A DNA stretch of 8,342 nt from Candidatus Brevibacterium intestinigallinarum (GCA_019117325.1 DWZY01000375.1:1-8342), one strand, 5' to 3'; positions 1 through 5,325 are shown, numbered from the stretch's first letter. Notes: generated by a model not told the origin, from the letters alone. Numbers and translations: made by a program.

Positions 1-364
1 GGTCATCTACGACGCGATCGACGACATCGAGAGCTCGCTCAAGGGCATGCTCAAGCCGGAGTTCGAAGAGGCGCACGTGGGCTCCGCGGAGATCCGCGAG
101 GTCTTCCGGTCCTCCAAGTGGGGCAACATCGCGGGCTCGATCGTCCGCGACGGCCTCATCAAGAGGAACTCGAAGGCGCGCCTCACGCGCGACGGCGTCG
201 TCGTGGGCGACAACCTCACGATCGAGTCGCTGCGCCGGTTCAAGGACGATGCGACCGAGGTCCGCGAGGGCTTCGAGTGCGGTATCGGCCTGGGCAGCTT
301 CAACGACATCCGTGAGGGCGACCTCATCGAGACGTTCGAGATGCGCGAGAAGCCGCGCGACTGA
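1..364 (+). CDS. infB: Translation initiation factor IF-2, C-terminal part (5' end outside window)
   Basis: This is the last 120 residues of IF-2, the GTPase that places initiator fMet-tRNA on the 30S subunit and promotes 50S joining in the cytoplasm. The reading frame is open from base 2 and ends with TGA at 362-364. The segment is the end of domain III plus the C-terminal beta-barrel domain IV that holds fMet-tRNA: it starts VIYDAIDDIESSLKGML, contains GNIAGSIVRDGLIKRNSKAR, and ends GFECGIGLGSFNDIREGDL followed by IETFEM, all typical of bacterial IF-2. The Cys in GFECG is the conserved one of the fMet-tRNA site. The G domain lies upstream of the window. rbfA follows after 104 bp, the widespread bacterial order, but a strong hairpin separates them. 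I see nothing abnormal in the part present. Confidence 0.97.
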   Translation, partial: VIYDAIDDIESSLKGMLKPEFEEAHVGSAEIREVFRSSKWGNIAGSIVRDGLIKRNSKARLTRDGVVVGDNLTIESLRRFKDDATEVREGFECGIGLGSFNDIREGDLIETFEMREKPRD

Positions 365-378
365 GCGCACTCCCGCAC

Positions 379-427
379 CCGGGGGCGGCGGTGACGGCGC
401 GATCCGCGTCCTCGCCGCCGCCCCCGG
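379..427 (+). terminator. Long hairpin between infB and rbfA
   Basis: Starting 15 nt after the infB stop, 379-391 pairs perfectly with 415-427 (13 bp, nearly all G-C). Pairing continues inward: 392-394 with 412-414 (one U.G), a C-C mismatch at 395/411, then six more pairs (396-401 with 405-410, one G.U), leaving a 3-nt loop at 402-404. There is no U-tract, which is common for actinobacterial terminators. It could terminate or attenuate the infB transcript, or stabilise/process a joint infB-rbfA mRNA. The structure is clear from the sequence; the function is inferred. Confidence 0.7.
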
Positions 428-468
428 CGCGTTCCACCCCCACCTCCATCACCATCAAGGGAGAAGCC

Positions 469-924
469 ATGGCAGATCCGACCCGCGCGCGCAAGATCGC
501 CGACCGCATCAGGGTGAGCGTCGCGCAGACCCTGGAGAAGCGCGTCAAGGACCCCCGCCTGGGTTTCGTCACCGTGACGGATGTGCGCGTCACGGGCGAC
601 CTCCAGCACGCGACCGTGTTCTACACGGTCTTCGGCACGGATGCGGACCTCGAGGGGACCCGCGCGGCGCTCGAATCCGCGAAGGGCCTCATCCGGTCCG
701 AGGTCGGCAAGGTGCTCCGCATCCGCCTGACCCCCACCCTCGAGTTCGTCGCGGACGCGGTTCCGGCCGCGGCTGCGGAGCTCGACGACCTCATCGCCCG
801 GGCACAGGCGCGTGATGCCGAGGTCGCAGCGCTGGCACGCGACGCGCAGCCGGCGGGCGAGGCCGACCCGTACCGCCGCCCGCGCGACGAGGAAGAGTCC
901 GAGGAGGACACCGAGGACGACTGA
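469..924 (+). CDS. rbfA: 30S ribosome-binding factor A
   Basis: A 151-residue RbfA, the KH-fold protein that binds the immature 30S subunit near helix 44/45 of 16S rRNA and acts in late maturation and cold adaptation. The ATG at 469 has a strong Shine-Dalgarno AAGGGAG at 457-463, 5 nt away. The N-terminal helix (MADPTRARKIADRIRVSVAQ), the signature KDPRLGFVTVTDVRVTGDLQ at about residues 28-46, and ATVFYTVFG are family hallmarks, as is the region VGKVLRIRLTPTLEFVAD (79-96). Residues about 120-151 form an Arg- then Glu/Asp-rich tail (ending EEESEEDTEDD), so the protein is longer than E. coli RbfA (133 aa); such charged tails are frequent in actinobacterial homologues and are probably disordered. 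It lies downstream of infB and before a terminator, so it is either the last gene of that operon or partly separated from it by the hairpin at 379-427. Confidence 0.96.
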   Translation: MADPTRARKIADRIRVSVAQTLEKRVKDPRLGFVTVTDVRVTGDLQHATVFYTVFGTDADLEGTRAALESAKGLIRSEVGKVLRIRLTPTLEFVADAVPAAAAELDDLIARAQARDAEVAALARDAQPAGEADPYRRPRDEEESEEDTEDD

Positions 925-943
925 GTCTGTGGGCGACTGAGTC
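918..943 (+). repeat. Short direct repeat spanning the rbfA stop codon
   Basis: The decamer CGACTGAGTC occurs at 918-927 and again at 934-943, 16 bp apart. The first copy contains the rbfA stop codon. It looks like a small local duplication; no function is evident. Confidence 0.5.
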
Positions 944-958
944 CGCCGACGACACGAT

Positions 959-979
959 CCGTGACCATCACGGTCACGG
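959..979. repeat. Inverted repeat downstream of rbfA
   Basis: CCGTGACC (959-966) and GGTCACGG (972-979) are perfect 8-bp inverted arms around a 5-nt spacer. A smaller inverted repeat ATCGT-CAC-ACGAT follows at 981-993. They sit between the rbfA stop and the terminator at 1001, so they may be an upstream RNA hairpin; a protein-binding site is possible but no promoter is near. Confidence 0.45.
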
Positions 980-1000
980 CATCGTCACACGATCGCGAGA

Positions 1001-1031
1001 GAGGAGGGCGCCGCGCAGCGGCGCCCTCCTC
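1001..1031 (+). terminator. rbfA terminator
   Basis: Bases 1001-1014 and 1018-1031 are perfectly complementary (14 bp, GC-rich) around the loop GCA. It is followed by GCCTGTCACC, with no U-tract, the usual look of terminators in high-GC actinobacteria. It separates rbfA from the independently promoted gene downstream. Confidence 0.8.
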
Positions 1032-1060
1032 GCCTGTCACCGGCGACGATGCGGGTGCGG

Positions 1061-1088
1061 TTGCGCTGGCCGCGCAGATCGGTACACT
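1061..1088 (+). promoter_or_regulatory. Predicted housekeeping-sigma promoter for the secreted protein and truB
   Basis: TTGCGC (-35, 1061-1066) and TACACT (-10, 1083-1088) are 16 bp apart and fit the actinobacterial TTGNNN / TANNNT pattern. The start point would lie near 1095, giving a 5' leader of about 40 nt to the GTG at 1137. Its position just after the rbfA terminator supports the call. Confidence 0.6.
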
Positions 1089-1136
1089 TGCTCGAGGTAA
1101 CGGAACGATCACGAAACTGTGAAGGAACGGATCCGA

Positions 1137-2048
1137 GTGGGCAAGCATTCAACACCGAAGCAGTCCTGGCTGACGAGCGCACGCGATTTCGCGGGGGCCG
1201 TCGCCACGCTGCACCGCGCGCCGCAGGGTCGGCACAGCGGCGGCGACGTGGAACAGGCGACTGCGACCGGTGTGCTGCGGACCGTGCGCCAGCGGCCCAT
1301 GGTCGCAGCGATCGCACTCCCGGCTGCCGCGACGGTGGGCATCGTCGCGTCGACCCTCGCACTGGGACAGAACGAGTCCGGCGGCACGGTCACGGCCGAG
1401 GACTCCGCACAGGCGTCCGAGTCTCCCAGCCCGGACGCGGAATCGTCCGCACCCTCGCAGGAGGAGCTCGACGAGCAGGTCGACCGCGACCGCGAGGCCT
1501 ACGCGGAGTCGCTCAAGGAGGACGACAAGTACAGCGCGAGCGGCTCGTCCAGTCTCAAGGCGATGCCCAAGCCCACTCCGTCTCCCACCGCGAACTCCGG
1601 CGTCTCCTCGAACTCTGACGGAGAGAGCGCCGTCAGCGAGGACGGCGACGAGGGCGCATCGTCCGACGGCGGCTCCGGCTCCGGCGGCGTCTCCGACCAG
1701 GAGTGCTCGGTCTCCTCCTCGATCGAGTCGGGCCTGACCCCCAACGGCCGCGCCGCCTACCGCGCGGTCTGCGCGGAGTTCCCGGAGGTCTCCTCGTACG
1801 GCGGCCGTCGCGCGGACCCGGGCTCGGACCACAACAGCGGCAACGCCGTCGACATCATGATCACCGGTGCCACGGGCGACCGCATCACCGAGTACCTCAT
1901 CGCGAACCGCGACAGGCTGAACGTCAAGTACGTGATCTTCGAGCAGAAGATCTACGCCTCCTACACCGGCTGGTCCGGTCGTGCCATGGAGGATCGCGGC
2001 TCGGTCACCGCGAACCACTACGACCACGTCCACGTCTCCGTCAACTGA
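1137..2048 (+). CDS. Membrane-anchored extracytoplasmic protein with M15-peptidase-like C-terminal domain
   Basis: 303 residues. Layout: a basic cytoplasmic N-terminus (1-54), one hydrophobic segment at 55-76 (from MVAAIALP to TLALG) acting as anchor or uncleaved signal, a long Ser/Glu/Asp/Gly/Pro-rich linker (about 78-188), and a compact C-terminal domain (190-303). That domain holds SDHNSGNAVD at 230-239, an exact match to the SxHxxGxAxD zinc-site pattern of M15/VanY-type D-Ala-D-Ala peptidases (His232, Asp239), and ends in HYDHVHVSV (His294, 297, 299), the expected place of the third zinc ligand. Cys190 and Cys212 could form a disulfide. It resembles a domain common at the end of secreted actinobacterial proteins (ARB_07466-like); an obvious catalytic Glu is not visible, so activity on peptidoglycan is only a possibility. 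GTG 1137 is chosen because AAGGAA at 1122-1127 precedes it; an in-frame GTG at 1119 would add 6 residues. truB follows after 11 nt. Confidence 0.8.
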   Translation: MGKHSTPKQSWLTSARDFAGAVATLHRAPQGRHSGGDVEQATATGVLRTVRQRPMVAAIALPAAATVGIVASTLALGQNESGGTVTAEDSAQASESPSPDAESSAPSQEELDEQVDRDREAYAESLKEDDKYSASGSSSLKAMPKPTPSPTANSGVSSNSDGESAVSEDGDEGASSDGGSGSGGVSDQECSVSSSIESGLTPNGRAAYRAVCAEFPEVSSYGGRRADPGSDHNSGNAVDIMITGATGDRITEYLIANRDRLNVKYVIFEQKIYASYTGWSGRAMEDRGSVTANHYDHVHVSVN

Positions 2049-2059
2049 CCCGAGGCGCT

Positions 2060-2986
2060 GTGACCGACCCCTACGGATTCCTGCTGCTGGACAAGCCGCA
2101 GGGATGGTCCAGCCACCGCGTCGTCTCCCGAGTCCGGAAGTGGCTCGGCACGCGCAAGGTGGGACACGCGGGCACGCTCGACCCCATGGCGACGGGACTC
2201 CTCGTCATCGGCATCGGGCCGGCCACGCGACTGCTCACCCACGCGGTGGGACTCGACAAGGCGTACTCCGCCACGATTCGTCTGGGCGCCTCGACGCCCA
2301 CCGATGACGCGGACTCCGCACCGGACCGGTTCGCGCCCGCAGGTGCGGTCGCGGACATCGATCCGGACAGCCTCGAGTCCGCTCTGACCGCACTGCGCGG
2401 TGACATCCTCCAGGCACCCAGCGCGGTGTCCGCGATCAAGGTCGACGGACGCCGCGCCTACGCGCGCGTGCGCGCGGGAGAGGACGTCGAGCTGGCGGCC
2501 CGCCCCGTGACCGTGTCCCGCTTCGACGTCGTGTCCGAGCTGCGTGCAGCGCACACCGAGGACGACAAGGGCAGCGGGCGTCCCGTCCTGGACGTGGACG
2601 TCGTCGTCGACTGCTCGTCAGGCACCTATATCCGCGCGCTGGCCCGCGACCTGGGCGCTGCCCTGGGCGTCCACGGCCACCTCACCCGCCTGCGGCGCAC
2701 GCGGGTGGGCGACTACCGGGTCGAGGACGCGCTGGCGGTCCCGGACTTCGACACCGAGGCCCCCCTGCCCTCCCTCGTGCCCGCAGCTCAGGCTGCGGCA
2801 GGTCTGCTGCCCGTGCTTCCGGTGACGGAGGACCAGGCACGCGACCTGCGGATGGGACGGCGCATCCCCGCGGCGGCCCCGGCGGACGAGCCGCGCGCTG
2901 CGGTGAGCGGCGACGACCTCGTTGCGATCGTCGACCTGCACGAGGGCGAGGCCGCCCCGCGCACCGTATTCCCCGCCCACGGCTGA
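2060..2986 (+). CDS. truB: tRNA pseudouridine(55) synthase
   Basis: 308 residues, the usual length. TruB converts U55 in the T-arm of nearly all tRNAs to pseudouridine and also acts as a tRNA-folding chaperone. The start is GTG 2060 with GAGG at 2052-2055 (4 nt spacing); translation begins exactly where the family does (YGFLLLDKPQGWSSH). The motif KVGHAGTLDPMATGLL (33-48) carries the catalytic Asp41. Other family motifs are PSAVSAIKVDGRRAYARVR (120-138) and SGTYIRALARDLG (187-199), followed by GHLTRLRRTRVG. Residues about 250-308 are the actinobacterial C-terminal domain. It starts 11 nt after the secreted-protein gene, so the two are probably co-transcribed and translationally coupled, an odd partnership compared with the more usual rbfA-truB neighbourhood. 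A short stem-loop at 2989 follows. Confidence 0.97.
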   Translation: MTDPYGFLLLDKPQGWSSHRVVSRVRKWLGTRKVGHAGTLDPMATGLLVIGIGPATRLLTHAVGLDKAYSATIRLGASTPTDDADSAPDRFAPAGAVADIDPDSLESALTALRGDILQAPSAVSAIKVDGRRAYARVRAGEDVELAARPVTVSRFDVVSELRAAHTEDDKGSGRPVLDVDVVVDCSSGTYIRALARDLGAALGVHGHLTRLRRTRVGDYRVEDALAVPDFDTEAPLPSLVPAAQAAAGLLPVLPVTEDQARDLRMGRRIPAAAPADEPRAAVSGDDLVAIVDLHEGEAAPRTVFPAHG

Positions 2987-2988
2987 GC

Positions 2989-3009
2989 GCCGGGTCCTGC
3001 GCACCCGGC
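2989..3009 (+). terminator. Short stem-loop after truB, probable terminator
   Basis: GCCGGGT (2989-2995) pairs perfectly with ACCCGGC (3003-3009), loop 7 nt, beginning 2 nt after the truB stop. The stem is short and there is no U-tract, so termination may be partial. Confidence 0.5.
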
Positions 3010-3015
3010 CGTGCG

Positions 3016-3059
3016 CAACATGTTTCGGTTGCTTCCCGCAAAGCAACCAGAATGTGTTG
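3016..3059. promoter_or_regulatory. Imperfect palindrome, probable operator of the satD-like operon
   Basis: Inner arms GGTTGCTT (3027-3034) and AAGCAACC (3041-3048) are perfect 8-bp inverted repeats around a 6-nt centre; outer arms CAACA (3016-3020) and TGTTG (3055-3059) share exactly the same axis. Over the 19-base half-sites 15 positions are symmetric. The right outer arm runs into the -35 box at 3057-3062, so a bound dimer should block RNA polymerase. The region is notably AT-richer than its surroundings. The regulator is unknown; the downstream HTH protein is the obvious candidate (inference). Confidence 0.7.
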
Positions 3060-3085
3060 ACATGCCGGCGTCTGCCGGGTTGACT
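3057..3085 (+). promoter_or_regulatory. Promoter of the satD-like operon, probably leaderless
   Basis: A perfect TTGACA (-35, 3057-3062), a 17-bp spacer and TTGACT (-10, 3080-3085). The -10 occupies exactly positions -12 to -7 relative to A3092 of the ATG, so transcription should begin on the start codon. In agreement, there is no convincing Shine-Dalgarno before that ATG. The -10 is a poor match (second base T rather than A), so the -35 and possibly an activator may matter more. Confidence 0.6.
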
Positions 3086-3091
3086 GGATCC

Positions 3092-3736
3092 ATGTTCGTC
3101 CTGACGATCGACCAGATCGACTCCCGCTCGGAGGGGGACGCCGTGCCGCGCCTGCTGACGCACCTCGCAGAGCTCGACACGGTCCTCCCGTTCGAGCGCA
3201 CTGCGGGCGACGAGGTGCAGGGCGTCCTCGCGGACCCCGACGAGGCCGTCCGCGCGTGGCACGCCGCGGCGCGGGACCAGCGCTGGTCCGTGGGTCTGGG
3301 CCTCGGCCACGACGTCGAGCTGGGGGAGTCCAGCCGGGCCTCGCGCGGAGGTCCCTTCCTCGCCGCGCGGGATGCGGTCGAGGACGCGAAGGGGGAGGAT
3401 GCGCGGGTGTCCGTGCGCGCGACGCCGGAGGCGCCGGCGTCCGCGGTCCGTGCGGCCGGCGACGCGCAGGCGGTGCTGCGGCTCCTGGCGCTCGTGCTGC
3501 GGTCGCGGACGGCTGCGGGATGGCGCGCGGTGGACGCGGCGGAGGCACGGCCGGAGGCGACGCAGGAGCAGCTGGCCGCAGACCTCGGCGTCTCGCGCCA
3601 GGCCGTGTCGAAGGCACTGCGCGGCGCCCACGTGGGGGAGTCCGCGGACGGAATCGTCGTGGCGGGACGGCTGCTGGGCCGGGCGCTCGAGGCCTGCGGA
3701 GACGGCAGCGTGGACAGAAGCGGAGGCAACCGATGA
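3092..3736 (+). CDS. SatD-like protein: possible cyclase/GGDEF-like N-terminal domain plus C-terminal helix-turn-helix
   Basis: 214 residues, cytoplasmic, no membrane segment. From memory it belongs to the SatD family, named after a gene of the Streptococcus mutans acid-tolerance sat operon; biochemical function is not established. N-terminal half: a strand MFVLTIDQIDSR (Asp7, Asp10), then FERTAGDEVQGVL with Gly39-Asp40-Glu41, then WSVGLGLG (65-72), then GGPFLAARDAVEDAK (86-100) with Arg93. This order recalls the palm fold of class III nucleotide cyclases and GGDEF proteins (my inference). Middle: an Ala/Leu-rich helical stretch (about 118-150). C-terminus: TQEQLAADLGVSRQAVSKAL (157-176), a clear helix-turn-helix, suggesting it binds DNA, perhaps its own operator. 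ATG 3092 is preferred to an in-frame GTG at 3011 because family similarity begins here and the promoter points here. It overlaps the next gene by 4 nt (ATGA) and carries that gene's GGAGG. Confidence 0.75.
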   Translation: MFVLTIDQIDSRSEGDAVPRLLTHLAELDTVLPFERTAGDEVQGVLADPDEAVRAWHAAARDQRWSVGLGLGHDVELGESSRASRGGPFLAARDAVEDAKGEDARVSVRATPEAPASAVRAAGDAQAVLRLLALVLRSRTAAGWRAVDAAEARPEATQEQLAADLGVSRQAVSKALRGAHVGESADGIVVAGRLLGRALEACGDGSVDRSGGNR

Positions 3737-4194
3737 GTCCGGAGCTCCTCGACTGGGTCATCGCGCTGGGCACGGGCGGCGTCGCGGCGCTCGCGGGCTG
3801 GCCCCTCACGCGGCTGGCCCTGCACCTGGCCGCAGGTCGCGATCGCGCACGGGCAGAACTCTCCGCTGAGCAGGCGGCGCCCCGGGCCGCGGACGACGGG
3901 ACGGTCGCACGGGCTGTCGCCCAGGACGACCTCGACCCGACGCCCGCGGTGGACGACGACGGCCTCCTGCGCGGCGGCCTGTGGATCGGTCTCCTCGAGC
4001 GCCTCATCATCGCGGGCGGCGTCGCCCTGGGCGATCCCGCCGTCGTGGGAGTGGTCGTTGCGATCAAGGGACTGGGGCGCGTCCCCGAACTGCTCAAGAG
4101 CCCCACGGCGGGGGAGCGGTTCATGATCGGGTCGCTCGCGTCGCTGGGAGTCGCCCTGGCCTGCGGTGCTGTTGGCCGGGCACTGATCGGGTGA
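3733..4194 (+). CDS. Small membrane protein, partner of the SatD-like protein (possibly DUF3307-related C-terminal half)
   Basis: 153 residues. Starts at ATG 3733, overlapping the upstream stop (ATGA), with GGAGG at 3722-3726 and 6-nt spacing, so translation is coupled. Predicted membrane segments: about 5-33 (DWVIALGTGGVAALAGWPLT...), about 88-112 (LERLIIAGGVALGDPAVVGV...) and about 131-152. Between the first two lies a hydrophilic, Asp/Ala-rich loop (35-80). The segment GLWIGLLERLII, AIKGLGRVPEL (110-120) and AGERFMIGSLASLGVA (126-141) resembles the C-terminal part of DUF3307-type membrane proteins, which I recall occurring beside satD genes in other phyla; the first part is shorter than in those proteins. 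Function unknown. The tight pairing suggests a common membrane-linked or signalling role with the upstream protein. Family assignment is from memory and moderate; the topology and coupling are directly visible. Confidence 0.75.
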   Translation: MSPELLDWVIALGTGGVAALAGWPLTRLALHLAAGRDRARAELSAEQAAPRAADDGTVARAVAQDDLDPTPAVDDDGLLRGGLWIGLLERLIIAGGVALGDPAVVGVVVAIKGLGRVPELLKSPTAGERFMIGSLASLGVALACGAVGRALIG

Positions 4195-4204
4195 TCGACT
4201 GCGA

Positions 4205-4210
4205 TACCCT
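4205..4210 (+). promoter_or_regulatory. Possible -10 box for ribF
   Basis: TACCCT at 4205-4210, just after the stop of the membrane-protein gene, fits the TANNNT pattern. No good -35 stands 16-18 bp upstream (ACTGAT at 4182-4187). If used, the ribF leader would be about 90 nt. That leader contains GGGCTCCCG twice (4216-4224, 4240-4248) but no recognisable FMN-riboswitch elements. No clear terminator separates the membrane-protein gene from ribF, so read-through is also possible. Confidence 0.4.
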
Positions 4211-4304
4211 GGTCCGGGCTCCCGCACCGCAGGCGGGGTGGGCTCCCGTGCCGGACACCGCGGCGCGGTCACCGCTGAACCGACGCTCTCCCGAGAGGAC
4301 GCAG

Positions 4305-5240
4305 GTGGACATCTTCCGCACCCCAGAGGACATCCCCCCGGACTACGGCCGCACGGCCGTCACGCTGGGGAACTTCGACGGCGTGCACCGGGGTCACGCG
4401 GTCGTCCTCCGGTCGCTGTGCGACGCCGCACGGCAGCGCGGGCTCGTCTCCCTCGCCGTGACCTTCGACCCGCACCCGCGCCTGGTCCACCAGACGGACT
4501 CGCCGGTCGAGATGATCTGCGGTCTCGAGCAGCGGCTGGGCCGCATCGAGGCGGCGGGCGTCGACGCGGTTCTGGTCCAGCACTACACGCTGGAGTTCGC
4601 GGAGCAGACGGCGGAGCAGTTCGTCCTCGACTACCTCGTGGGCCGCCTGCGGGCGCAGCTCATCGTCGTGGGTGCGGACGTGCGCTTCGGCCGCGGCAAC
4701 TCCGGCGACCTGGCAGCACTCCAGGCGCTGGGCCGGACGCACGGCTTCGACGTCGAGGTCATCGATGAGGTGGGTGAGGGCGACCGCTACTCGTCCAGTG
4801 CGATCCGCCGCCTGCTGGAGGCCGGCGATGTCCGGGCAGCTGCAGAGCAGCTGGGCTATGACCACACGCTGACCGGCACGGTCGTCCACGGTGAGAAGCG
4901 CGGACGCGAGATGGGCTTCCCCACCGCCAACCTCGCCCTCGACGCGAAGGGGCTCGTCCCGGCCGACGGGGTGTACGCCGGCTGGATGACGTTCCCCGCC
5001 CGGGGACTGCGACTGCCGACCGCCATCTCCGTCGGCACGAACCCGACCTTCCGGGGCAGCGTCCGCACGGTCGAGGGCCATGCGATCGACGTCGCATTCA
5101 AGGACCTCGATGTGTACGGGGACACGATGGAGGTCTCGTTCGTCGAGCGGATCCGCGGGCAGGTCGCGTTCCGCGGCATGGAGCCCCTCATCGCGCAGAT
5201 GCACGACGACGTGGACCGGGTCCGCGCTGTGCTACGCTGA
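4305..5240 (+). CDS. ribF: Bifunctional riboflavin kinase / FAD synthetase
   Basis: 311 residues, standard length. It phosphorylates riboflavin to FMN and adenylylates FMN to FAD in the cytoplasm. Start GTG 4305 with AGAGGA at 4294-4299 (5 nt spacing), giving VDIFRTPEDIP before the first motif. N-terminal adenylyltransferase domain (about 15-185): GNFDGVHRGH (22-31), the nucleotidyltransferase H-x-G-H motif; TFDPHP (53-58); VGADVRFGRGNSGD (122-135); and YSSSAIRRLLEAGDV (162-176), the ISSTxIR-type motif. C-terminal flavokinase domain (about 187-311): GTVVHGEKRGREMGFPTANL with PTAN at 206-209, GVYAG, AISVGTNPTF (240-249), and DVYGDTMEVSFVERIRGQVAF. All catalytic motifs look intact. In many actinobacteria ribF follows truB directly; here the SatD-like pair intervenes. 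The stop codon overlaps the rpsO promoter. Confidence 0.97.
   Translation: MDIFRTPEDIPPDYGRTAVTLGNFDGVHRGHAVVLRSLCDAARQRGLVSLAVTFDPHPRLVHQTDSPVEMICGLEQRLGRIEAAGVDAVLVQHYTLEFAEQTAEQFVLDYLVGRLRAQLIVVGADVRFGRGNSGDLAALQALGRTHGFDVEVIDEVGEGDRYSSSAIRRLLEAGDVRAAAEQLGYDHTLTGTVVHGEKRGREMGFPTANLALDAKGLVPADGVYAGWMTFPARGLRLPTAISVGTNPTFRGSVRTVEGHAIDVAFKDLDVYGDTMEVSFVERIRGQVAFRGMEPLIAQMHDDVDRVRAVLR
5212..5238 (+). promoter_or_regulatory. rpsO promoter with extended -10, overlapping the ribF stop codon
   Basis: TGCTACGCT at 5230-5238 is an extended -10 (TGn-TANNNT); a weak -35, TGGACC, is at 5212-5217. The last T of the -10 is the first base of the ribF stop. The transcript would start near 5245 with a leader of about 80 nt. 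Confidence 0.6.
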
Positions 5241-5274
5241 ACGCTGCCGTTTTCATCGGCCGCGGTTCCACAGT

Positions 5275-5295
5275 GCTCGCACATGAGGTGCGGGC
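5275..5295 (+). promoter_or_regulatory. Hairpin in the rpsO leader
   Basis: GCTCGCAC (5275-5282) pairs with GTGCGGGC (5288-5295), 8 bp including one U.G, with a 5-nt loop. It ends 19 nt before the GGAGGA of rpsO. S15 represses its own mRNA through leader structures in several bacteria, using different folds; whether this one is an S15 site is not shown by the sequence alone. Confidence 0.45.
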
Positions 5296-5325
5296 GCCGC
5301 GCAGCGACACCTACGGAGGACTCAC

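Noticed and set aside
249..815. 188-residue plus-strand frame across infB and rbfA
   Set aside because: It overlaps two certain genes in another frame and its translation is Arg/Gly/Pro-rich without a domain.
1119..1136. Alternative GTG start for the secreted protein at 1119
   Set aside because: No good Shine-Dalgarno upstream, whereas GTG 1137 has AAGGAA at a suitable distance. It adds only six residues, so it is not excluded.
1149..2033. 294-residue minus-strand open frame opposite the secreted protein
   Set aside because: Repetitive Arg/Val/Gly/Leu composition and no motif; the plus frame has a membrane segment and an M15-like signature.
3011..3091. Alternative GTG start for the SatD-like gene at 3011
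   Set aside because: It would put the operator and promoter inside the coding region; the added residues show no family similarity and no ribosome site precedes it.
2682..4272. Long minus-strand open frames of 480 and 494 residues opposite truB and the satD-like pair
   Set aside because: Pro/Arg/Ala/Ser-rich low-complexity translations typical of high-GC antisense frames; plus-strand genes there have motifs and ribosome sites.
4195..4304. FMN riboswitch upstream of ribF
   Set aside because: The 110-bp gap lacks the conserved RFN core segments and is short for the full element; only a possible -10 and a small direct repeat are visible.
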